From Flavimaricola sp. (lineage in GTDB: Bacteria > Pseudomonadota > Alphaproteobacteria > Rhodobacterales > Rhodobacteraceae): a stretch of DNA of 64,000 nt. Positions 51,553 through 58,750 of this stretch are shown piece by piece; the first letter of the stretch is position 1; every line of letters starts with the position of its first letter. The stretch lies in NCBI GenBank assembly GCA_029255105.1, contig JAQWWH010000010.1:62001-126000 (forward strand), read 5' to 3'. The notes under the pieces were generated by a model. That model was not told the origin of the DNA and searched no databases. It worked only from the letters and a program-made list of their open reading frames with translations. The translations under genes and the position numbers were made by a program.

Positions 51553-52350
51553 ATGATCCCAACCTCTCCCAATGACGAGGACTTTCCCTGGTGGCTGCTG
51601 ATCGTGGTGGCCATCGGGGCATGGCTTTTCTGGCGGGTCCTGTCGGACGATACCTATACCCAAGTGCTGTCGACCCTGTCCCGGGGTATCATGATCACGA
51701 TCGTCGTGACGCTGATTGCCTATTTCGGGGCCTGCGTGTTGGGCCTTGCCCTTGCCATGGCGGCCCTGTCCCGGTCCATCTGGCTGCGCCAGGCCTCGCG
51801 GCTTTATGTTGAGGTGATGCGGGGCATCCCGATCATTGTTCTGTTGCTCTACGTCGCCTTCGTCCTCGCGCCGGCCCTTGTCGCATTCTGGAACTGGGCA
51901 ACGGGCCCCTTGGGCTGGGAGCCGATCCGGGGCCGCGACTTTCCCTTGTTATGGCGGGCGGTGATTGCCCTGACGCTGGCCTATGCGTCGTTCCTGGCGG
52001 AGGTCTTTCGCGCCGGACTGCAATCGGTGGACAAGGGCCAGATCGAGGCTGCCGAAGCGCTGGGCCTGAACCGCTGGCTGCGGTTTCGCCATATCGTGTT
52101 CCCGCAGGCCTTCCGCACGATCCTGCCGCCCCTGGGCAATGATTTCGTCGCCATGGTCAAGGATTCATCACTGGTCAGCGTCTTGGGGGTGACCGACATC
52201 ACCCAGTTGGGCAAGGTTACGGCGGCGGGGAATTTTCGGTATTTCGAGACCTACAATGTGGTGGCTTTGATCTACCTGACGATGACCATCGGTTTGTCCC
52301 TAATTCTGCGCCGGCTGGAAAAGCGGCTGCGTGCCAAGGATGCCCGGTGA
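51553..52350 (+). CDS. amino-acid ABC transporter permease
   Basis: A 265-residue HisM/GlnP-type permease with about six helices. MEVMRGIPIIVLLLYVAF-type and SFLAEVFRAGLQSVDKGQIE are followed by EAAEALGLNRWLRFRHIVFP, the EAA loop that contacts the ATPase. Its extra-long first loop (WNWATGPLGWEPIRGRDFPL) is unusual for the family. A partner ATPase must be encoded elsewhere. A terminator-like element follows. Confidence 0.9.
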   Translation: MIPTSPNDEDFPWWLLIVVAIGAWLFWRVLSDDTYTQVLSTLSRGIMITIVVTLIAYFGACVLGLALAMAALSRSIWLRQASRLYVEVMRGIPIIVLLLYVAFVLAPALVAFWNWATGPLGWEPIRGRDFPLLWRAVIALTLAYASFLAEVFRAGLQSVDKGQIEAAEALGLNRWLRFRHIVFPQAFRTILPPLGNDFVAMVKDSSLVSVLGVTDITQLGKVTAAGNFRYFETYNVVALIYLTMTIGLSLILRRLEKRLRAKDAR

Positions 52351-52373
52351 CGGTTCGGGCCCCTCGTGAGGCC

Positions 52374-52405
52374 CCTCCGGGGGGAGTATTTTTGACAAAG
52401 CGAAG
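52374..52405 (+). terminator. dispersed element copy acting as terminator
   Basis: CCCC-TCCGG-GGGG followed by AGTATTTTTG forms a short GC stem with a T-run right after the permease gene. The sequence resembles the GCCTCCGGCGGGGATATTT elements at 3246 and 16081, including a purine-rich tail (AAAGCGAAG). Confidence 0.6.
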
Positions 52406-52465
52406 GGGAGGTGTGGCGCTGTGTGCCGTGCGGACCTAGGTATGAGCCAACAAGGAGAGCCTGCG

Positions 52466-54493
52466 ATGACCAACCCGCTTTTGACCGACTGGACGACACC
52501 TTTTGGATTGCCCCCCTTTGATCTGATTGCGGATGCCGATTTTGCACCTGCCGTCGAGGAGGCACTGGCAGAGGCGCGGGTGGCCGTAGCCGCGATCGCC
52601 GAGGCGGAGGCCGAGCCGACATTTGCCAATACCATTGAGGCGCTGGAGCTGGCGGACGCCCGGCTGGGCCAGGTCCTGTCCGCGTTCTGGGCGCTGGCCG
52701 GCGCTGACAGCAATCCGGCCCGCGAGGCCTTGCAGCGCGATTTTGCACCGCTTTTGTCGGCCTACGGGTCAGAGGTGTCGTCGAATACCGCCCTATTTGC
52801 CCGGATCGAAGCCCTTTGGGAGAACCGTGAGGCGCTGGATCTGACCCCTGAGCAGGCCCGTGTCCTGATGCTTACCCGGCGTGGTTTTGTCCGCCAGGGT
52901 GCGCAGCTGACGGGTGACGCGGCAGAGCGGCTGAAAGCGGTGAAGTCCCGGCTGGCCGTGCTGGGGACGCAGTTCACCCAGAACCTGCTTGCCGATGAGC
53001 GGGACTGGATGATGCCGCTGGCCGAGGCCGATTTGGCAGGCTTGCCTGACTTCGTCGTGGCGAGCGCCCGGGCGGCAGGTGAGGAAAAGGGGGCGGGCGG
53101 CCCCGTGGTGACCCTGTCGCGGTCCCTGATCGTGCCGTTCCTGCAGTTTTCCCCGCGTCGGGATCTGCGCAAGCGCGCCTATGAGGCCTGGGTCGCCCGA
53201 GGCGAGAATGGCGGCGAGACGGACAATCGCGCCATCGCCGCCGAGACGCTGAAACTGCGTGAGGAGCGGGCACAGCTTTTGGGGTATGCCAGTTTTGCCG
53301 ATTACAAGCTCGAGACCGAGATGGCGGGCACGCCGGGGGCGGTTCGCGACCTTCTGATGCAGGTCTGGACGCCTGCCCGGGCCGCCGCCGAGGCCGATGC
53401 GACTGTTTTGGAGCAGATGCTGTTGGCCGACGGCGAAGCTGGCCCGCTGGAGCCTTGGGACTGGCGCTACTATTCTGAGAAGCGTCGCCAGGCGGAGCAT
53501 GACCTCGATGAAGTGGCGCTGAAGCCCTACTTGCAGCTCGATCGGATGATCGAGGCGGCCTTTGCCTGTGCCAACCGTCTGTTTGGCCTGGAGTTCGAAG
53601 AGATTGAGGCCCCCCGCTATCACCCTGATGTCCGTCTTTGGGAGGTCCGCCGCGATGGCGCACATGTCGCTGTGTTCATTGGCGACTACTTTGCCCGCGG
53701 GTCAAAGCGGTCCGGTGCCTGGTGTTCCGCGATGCGCAGCCAGCAACGCCTTGCCGCGGACCTGCGCCCCCATGTGATCAACGTCTGCAACTTTGCCAAG
53801 CCTGCGGCGGGTGAACCGGCCCTGTTGTCCTATGACGATGCCCGGACCCTGTTTCACGAGTTTGGCCATGCCCTGCACCAGATGCTGTCGGATGTGACCT
53901 ACGAATCCATTTCGGGCACCTCTGTGGCCCGCGACTTCGTGGAACTGCCGAGCCAGCTTTATGAGCACTGGCTTGAGGTGCCCGAGGTTCTGGAAGAATT
54001 TGCCACCCATGCCGAGACCGGCGCGCCGATGCCGCGTGACATGCTGGACCGGATGCTGGCGGCTTCGACCTATGACATGGGATTTCAGACGGTCGAATAC
54101 GTCGCCTCTGCCCTTGTAGATCTGGCCTTCCATGATGGGCCTGCGCCGGTGGACCCGATGCAGAAACAGGCCGAGGTGCTGGCGGGCATCGGCATGCCCC
54201 ATGCCATTCGCATGCGCCATGCGACCCCGCATTTTGCCCATGTCTTTGCCGGCGACGGCTATTCCAGCGGCTACTACAGCTATATGTGGTCCGAGGTGAT
54301 GGACGCCGATGCCTTTGCCGCCTTTGAAGAGGCGGGCGATCCTTTTGATCCCACTTTGGCCAAGAAGCTGGAAGAGACGGTTCTTTCGTCTGGTGGATCC
54401 GTGGATGCAGCAGAACTTTACACCGCTTTTCGGGGTCGGATGCCGGGGGTCGACGCATTGTTGAAGGGCCGGGGTCTGTTGGACGCCGCCTGA
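52466..54493 (+). CDS. M3 family zinc oligopeptidase (Dcp/OpdA-like)
   Basis: A 675-residue thimet-oligopeptidase-family enzyme. The catalytic motif HEFGHALHQ is near residue 462, with the third zinc ligand Glu in DFVELPSQLYEHW. GYSSGYYSYMWSEVMDADAF is the substrate-binding Tyr loop of M3 peptidases. It degrades short peptides in the cytoplasm or periplasm; no signal peptide is present, so cytoplasmic. AAGGAG is 8 bases before ATG 52466; upstream ATGs at 52421 and 52442 are less well placed. Whether it is a dipeptidyl carboxypeptidase or oligopeptidase A is open. Confidence 0.93.
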   Translation: MTNPLLTDWTTPFGLPPFDLIADADFAPAVEEALAEARVAVAAIAEAEAEPTFANTIEALELADARLGQVLSAFWALAGADSNPAREALQRDFAPLLSAYGSEVSSNTALFARIEALWENREALDLTPEQARVLMLTRRGFVRQGAQLTGDAAERLKAVKSRLAVLGTQFTQNLLADERDWMMPLAEADLAGLPDFVVASARAAGEEKGAGGPVVTLSRSLIVPFLQFSPRRDLRKRAYEAWVARGENGGETDNRAIAAETLKLREERAQLLGYASFADYKLETEMAGTPGAVRDLLMQVWTPARAAAEADATVLEQMLLADGEAGPLEPWDWRYYSEKRRQAEHDLDEVALKPYLQLDRMIEAAFACANRLFGLEFEEIEAPRYHPDVRLWEVRRDGAHVAVFIGDYFARGSKRSGAWCSAMRSQQRLAADLRPHVINVCNFAKPAAGEPALLSYDDARTLFHEFGHALHQMLSDVTYESISGTSVARDFVELPSQLYEHWLEVPEVLEEFATHAETGAPMPRDMLDRMLAASTYDMGFQTVEYVASALVDLAFHDGPAPVDPMQKQAEVLAGIGMPHAIRMRHATPHFAHVFAGDGYSSGYYSYMWSEVMDADAFAAFEEAGDPFDPTLAKKLEETVLSSGGSVDAAELYTAFRGRMPGVDALLKGRGLLDAA

Positions 54494-54500
54494 GAGGCGT

Positions 54501-55415
54501 TTAGCCTGCCCGGGGATCCTCGGGGTGCCGTTGCACCCCGACGGGGTCCTTGTGGATCAGCACATCCGCTCTGGGATATTGGGCAATGATGGCTCGCCGC
54601 AGCGCGGCACCTATGCTGTGCGCTTCGGCCAGGGTCTGTCCGCCGTCGAGTTCAATATGCAGATTGACGAAGACCCGGCTGCCAGCGACCCGCGTCTTGA
54701 GGTCATGATGCCCCCTGACGCCGGGAAAGTCGGTAGCGATCGCAGAGATGCCTGCGATCAGTTCGGGGTCTGCGCGCCGGTCCATAAGTGCGTCCCAGGC
54801 CCCGCGGCCGATCCGCCAGGCGCCAAGGGCCATGATGGCCGCCGCGATCAGGGCGACGACCGAATCGATCTGCCCAAGCCCGAACCGCGCCGAGGCCCAA
54901 AGTGCCAGCAGGGCCCCCGCATTGGGGATGAGGTCGCCAACATAGTGCAGGGAATCTGCCGCAACGACCCTGTTTCCGGTCAGCCGCGCTACCCGGCGCT
55001 GCCAAAGCACCAGGGCGATTGTGATCACGATCGAAAAGATGATCACGGCCATGCCAGCCCCTTCGGAGGTCAGCTCTACCGTTGTGTCCGAGACAAGCCT
55101 TTGCAGCGCTGCGCCCGCGATCACCAAGGCAGAGATCGTGATAAAGACCGATTGCCCCAAGGCGGCCAGATCCTCGGCCGAGGAGTGTCCGAAGGCGTGA
55201 TCCTCATCTGCGGGCTTGGCTGCATAGGCAATCGCGGCCAGCCCACCCAGTGACATGAGCAGGTCAAGGCCCGAATCGGCGAGGGTCGCGGCGATCGACA
55301 GCGATCCAGTGACCGAAAGGGCCCAAAGCTTGGCCAGGACCAGGACAAGCGCAACCGTGACGGACAGGAGTCCTGCCGACAGGTTCAGGCGTGTCTGTGA
55401 ATGATCCGGCGACAT
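54501..55415 (-). CDS. cation diffusion facilitator (FieF-like) transporter
   Basis: A 304-residue CDF antiporter with six helices and a C-terminal cytoplasmic domain (from about residue 215). Metal-site residues appear in LADSGLDLLMS (D-x3-D), AFGHSSAEDLAALG and VVAADSLHYVGDLIPNAG (D-x2-H...D). It exports Zn(II), Fe(II) or Cd(II) in exchange for protons; D/D/H/D coordination suits FieF/YiiP-type metals. Convergent with the peptidase. Confidence 0.9.
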   Translation of the reverse strand: MSPDHSQTRLNLSAGLLSVTVALVLVLAKLWALSVTGSLSIAATLADSGLDLLMSLGGLAAIAYAAKPADEDHAFGHSSAEDLAALGQSVFITISALVIAGAALQRLVSDTTVELTSEGAGMAVIIFSIVITIALVLWQRRVARLTGNRVVAADSLHYVGDLIPNAGALLALWASARFGLGQIDSVVALIAAAIMALGAWRIGRGAWDALMDRRADPELIAGISAIATDFPGVRGHHDLKTRVAGSRVFVNLHIELDGGQTLAEAHSIGAALRRAIIAQYPRADVLIHKDPVGVQRHPEDPRAG

Positions 55416-55490
55416 AAGGGCCTCGTTTGATGCGGGTCTCTCCTGCTACGCGCCTGCGCCTCTGCGGGCAAGCCTAGTCCCGGATCAAGC

Positions 55491-56180
55491 TTAGTCCCGT
55501 ATCTCGTCGGCTTCGACACCCCACAGGGCTGATTTCGGCGCCCAGCCGCGGTAGCCTGCGACCGAGATCCGGCACCAGTCCGGTTCGCAGGTGCCAAGCC
55601 GGGCGATTACCCCAGCCTCAAGCAGCGCCGATTCAGGGGCCGCCTCGTCCGGTCGGCTGCGCAGGGCCAGCATATCCTTATCCACGATGACGGTTCGGTT
55701 GCCGGACAACAGGGCGTAGTGGACCCACCCGCCGAGTCCTTCGCGGTCGACGACCCGCCGCCAATGCCCGTATTCGGCAGTGACAAGCAGGGGCATGTCC
55801 CGGCGCAGGAACACCCAGTCGATCCGGTGTGACAAGGATGGACCGCGCCGCACATTCCCTTCGCTGGTCTTGAGCGACACATAGCGGGGCAGGGGCAGGT
55901 TGGTTTCCGGGCCAACGGCAGGGCCTTCGACGGGTTCGGCGACGCTTGCCGGGACCGCTTCAATTATGGCCGTATCCTCGACTTCGGGTTGGGTTCGGGG
56001 CGGCTCGGCGGCAAGCTTTGCCTCAGTCGGTGTGTCGATTTGCGGTGCCTCGGGTGCAGGTACGACAAGGCTTGCGGGCCGTGGTTCGGGCCGCAGCTGC
56101 TGGGCGACCCCGGCAGTGCCGAGGTGGATCATTGCGAGTGCGGCCAAAAGGCCGAGTCCCGACAGGAAAGTCTTGTGCAC
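55491..56180 (-). CDS. secreted protein with two bacterial SH3-like domains
   Basis: A 229-residue protein. Signal peptide residues 1-26, then a Pro/Glu/Ala-rich linker (28-95). Next are two SH3_4-type repeats: VSLKTSEGNVRRGPSLSHRI through WVHYALLSG, then DKDMLALRSRPDEAAPESAL through GWAPKSALWGV. Two Cys in GTCEPDWCRIS. Such proteins bind cell wall or partner peptides in the periplasm. Monocistronic, divergent from the dehydrogenase gene. Confidence 0.83.
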   Translation of the reverse strand: MHKTFLSGLGLLAALAMIHLGTAGVAQQLRPEPRPASLVVPAPEAPQIDTPTEAKLAAEPPRTQPEVEDTAIIEAVPASVAEPVEGPAVGPETNLPLPRYVSLKTSEGNVRRGPSLSHRIDWVFLRRDMPLLVTAEYGHWRRVVDREGLGGWVHYALLSGNRTVIVDKDMLALRSRPDEAAPESALLEAGVIARLGTCEPDWCRISVAGYRGWAPKSALWGVEADEIRD

Positions 56181-56286
56181 GATATCCCTCGATCTGCCTA
56201 TCGTCGCGTGAGGTTCTTGTGCCTCACGTCGGTTGCGTTCAGCTTGCCATCAATGCACTGTCTTGGAAAGTCGGGGAGGACCAGAG

Positions 56287-57273
56287 ATGCCAGGGAAACG
56301 GTTGAGTGTTGTCGTGACGCGACGGTTGCCCGAAGCAGTCGAGACGCGGATGACCGAGTTGTTCAATGTCACGCTGCGCGAGGACGACACCCCGCTGACC
56401 CGCGCCCAACTGGGCGAGGCGATGGCAACGGCCGACGTTCTGGTGCCGACGATCACCGATACCATTGATGCCGCCCTGCTGGCGCAGGCGGGCGAAAAGC
56501 TCAAGCTGATCGCGAATTTCGGGGCAGGTATCGACCATGTCGACGTGGCCACCGCCCGCCAGCGTGGCATTCTGGTGTCCAATACCCCCGGCGTCGTGAC
56601 CGAGGACACCGCCGATATGACCATGGCCCTGATCCTTGCCGTCACCCGCCGCATCCCCGAGGGGCTTGCCCTGATGCAGGCAGGTGGCTGGACAGGTTGG
56701 GCACCGACCGCGATGCTGGGCGGTCGGGTTGGGGGCAGGCGGCTGGGCATTCTGGGCATGGGCCGCATCGGGCAGGCCGTCGCCCGCCGGGCTGCTGCCT
56801 TTGGCATGCAGATCCACTATCACAACCGCAAGCGTCTGCGCCCCGAGGTCGAAGAAGCCCTGGAAGCCACCTATTGGGAAAGCCTCGACCAGATGGTTGC
56901 CCGCATTGACGTCCTGTCGATCAACTGTCCCCACACACCTTCTACGTTCCATCTTATGAACGCCCGCCGCCTCAAGCTGATGAAGCCGTCTTCGGTCATC
57001 GTAAACACCTCGCGTGGCGAGGTCATCGACGAGAACGCCTTGACCCGTATGCTGCGCGCCAATGAGATCGCGGGGGCAGGGCTGGATGTCTACGAGCGTG
57101 GGGTGGAACTGAACCCCCGCCTGCGTGAACTGCCCAATGTCGTGCTGTTGCCGCATATGGGGTCTGCGACCGTCGAGGGCCGGATCGAGATGGGCGAAAA
57201 GGTCATCATCAACATCAAGACCTTCGCCGACGGGCACCGCCCACCGGACCTTGTGGTGCCGGGGATGCTATGA
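56287..57273 (+). CDS. D-isomer-specific 2-hydroxyacid dehydrogenase (glyoxylate/hydroxypyruvate reductase-like)
   Basis: A 328-residue enzyme. NAD(P)-binding GMGRIGQAVARRAAAFGMQI ends in HYHNR rather than an acidic residue, favouring NADP(H). NFGAGIDHVDVATARQRGI, the catalytic Arg in VIVNTSRGEVIDENAL, Glu in GLDVYERGVELN and His in LPHMGSATVEGRIEMG are intact. Glyoxylate or hydroxypyruvate is the likely substrate, which would link to glyoxylate made by the EMC pathway (inference). GGGGAGGACC precedes ATG 56287. Confidence 0.87.
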   Translation: MPGKRLSVVVTRRLPEAVETRMTELFNVTLREDDTPLTRAQLGEAMATADVLVPTITDTIDAALLAQAGEKLKLIANFGAGIDHVDVATARQRGILVSNTPGVVTEDTADMTMALILAVTRRIPEGLALMQAGGWTGWAPTAMLGGRVGGRRLGILGMGRIGQAVARRAAAFGMQIHYHNRKRLRPEVEEALEATYWESLDQMVARIDVLSINCPHTPSTFHLMNARRLKLMKPSSVIVNTSRGEVIDENALTRMLRANEIAGAGLDVYERGVELNPRLRELPNVVLLPHMGSATVEGRIEMGEKVIINIKTFADGHRPPDLVVPGML

Positions 57274-57289
57274 CCCCTCCGTCTTTGGG

Positions 57290-57754
57290 TCAAAGTGTCT
57301 GGGCGTATTCCACCAGTTGATCGACCACGATGCCCCAGCCGACATAAAAGCCCATGTTTTCATGCATCTTGCGCGATTCTTCTGACCGATGTCGCGCCGT
57401 TGCCGTGTACTGGCTCCCACCATCGCCATCAGGGGCAATGTCGATGATCGCCGTCATGAAAGGCTCGGGGTTTGGTTTCCAGCCTTCGCTGAAGGCGTCC
57501 GTAAACACGATCCGGCTGTTTTCGATCAGGTCCAGATAGATCCCGTTGTTCTCCATGACGTTGCCTTCAACGTCAAAGGTAGTGTTGAACCGCCCGCCGA
57601 CCTTCAGGTCGATGTCGCAGGCGGTGACAAGGTTGGGCCTTGGCACAAAGAACTGCATGACATGCGCAGGCGTGGTCCAGCAGGTCCAGACCACCGATGG
57701 CGGAATGGGAAGGGTGCGGGTGAACGAAAGATCAGTGCTCGGGTCAAGGTCCAT
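57290..57754 (-). CDS. SRPBCC / AHSA1-domain protein
   Basis: A 154-residue START-like domain protein. FTRTLPIPPSVVWTCWTTPA is the helix-grip start, followed by VGGRFNTTFDVEGNVMENNG and TATARHRSEESRKMHENMGF. These bind hydrophobic ligands or act as small enzymes; the function is unknown. Convergent with the 2-hydroxyacid dehydrogenase, 16 bases apart. Confidence 0.82.
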   Translation of the reverse strand: MDLDPSTDLSFTRTLPIPPSVVWTCWTTPAHVMQFFVPRPNLVTACDIDLKVGGRFNTTFDVEGNVMENNGIYLDLIENSRIVFTDAFSEGWKPNPEPFMTAIIDIAPDGDGGSQYTATARHRSEESRKMHENMGFYVGWGIVVDQLVEYAQTL

Positions 57755-57847
57755 GACGTCCTTTCTGCCTCAAAGGGCACGCTGCCGGACTGGCAATGCC
57801 CAAGGCTAGATTGGCGCCGGACGCGCGGCAAGCCCGACTTGGAAAAC

Positions 57848-58501
57848 CTATCTGTTCGGTGGCCAGACAGCGGGGAGCTTGGCCTTGGCCTTGCCCTTTT
57901 CCATGATCGGAATGTAGCGGTTCATGGAATGCTGAAGCCCGGTGATGGGGGTCTTGGCCAGCCATTTGACCGATCCGATCCGCCGATAGCCGTTGGCCGC
58001 CAGTGGGAAACGCCCAACCGGATCATCGGCATAGACGATGTTCATCACCCAACCCTCCTTGGCCAGCATATCCGGCCCAAATCGGGGTTGGGGCGAAGCA
58101 AAGCAAAGGGTCGGCACGCCGTAGTGACACCCTAGGATCTGTGCCGAGGCCGCGCCAAGGGAATGGCCGATGATATAGGTGGGTCTGCGATTGCCCAGAA
58201 AGGCGTGAATGGCCTTAGCATGCAAGGCAAAGCCCCGGTGCCACTTGGCATTGCCGATGCAGGTTCCCACCTCATCCCAGCCGACCTGCTGACCGGACAC
58301 GAGCATGGTGTTGAAGTTGAACCGCAGCCAGTCGGTCCAGTGGTTTGTGCCGGGAATGATCAGGGTGCCGTCCTTCAGGAACCAGGCTTGCACCCCGCCC
58401 CGGTCAAGGCTGTCCTGCAAGGGCGGCATCAGCCCGGCGCCAAGGTAGCTGTTGCGGGCCAGCGTGGCGGCCTTCATCACATCCATCTGCCGCATCTTCA
58501 T
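57848..58501 (-). CDS. class 3 lipase-like alpha/beta hydrolase
   Basis: A 217-residue protein with the nucleophile elbow GHSLGA (residues 112-117, Ser114) preceded by a Lipase_3-type pattern, WFLKDGTLIIPGTNHWTDWL. DDPVGRFP provides an Asp and QHSMNRYIP a His in positions expected for the triad. No signal peptide when started at 58501 (MKMRQMDVMKAATLARN), which I prefer over an upstream ATG at 58678 because that leader translates a tandem repeat. Substrate unknown; many such proteins are phospholipase- or depolymerase-like. Confidence 0.75.
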   Translation of the reverse strand: MKMRQMDVMKAATLARNSYLGAGLMPPLQDSLDRGGVQAWFLKDGTLIIPGTNHWTDWLRFNFNTMLVSGQQVGWDEVGTCIGNAKWHRGFALHAKAIHAFLGNRRPTYIIGHSLGAASAQILGCHYGVPTLCFASPQPRFGPDMLAKEGWVMNIVYADDPVGRFPLAANGYRRIGSVKWLAKTPITGLQHSMNRYIPIMEKGKAKAKLPAVWPPNR

Positions 58502-58519
58502 GTCCTTATCGGTACGCCC

Positions 58520-58561
58520 GGGCCGGTGGGTTTGGGCCGGTGGGTTTGGGCCGGTAGGTTT
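58520..58561. repeat. 14-base tandem repeat, three units
   Basis: GGGCCGGTGGGTTT is repeated three times (third unit has one change, GTAGG). A second short tandem (CCCACCTGTTG twice) lies at 58609-58630. Both are in the leader of the lipase-like gene. Confidence 0.8.
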
Positions 58562-58750
58562 GGCGGCGAGGGTGCCGCGTTCAGGGTATCGCGTCCAGTC
58601 CGGCTTTCCCCACCTGTTGCCCACCTGTTGCCCGACGGCTTGCCAGTCTGTGTGCCTGTCGGTTTCGATACGGAACATGTCGGCTGCCTCTCGCAGTCCG
58701 ATCCGGTTTGAGACAGATTGCGCATCATGTCATCCAAGGGGAGTCGGTCC

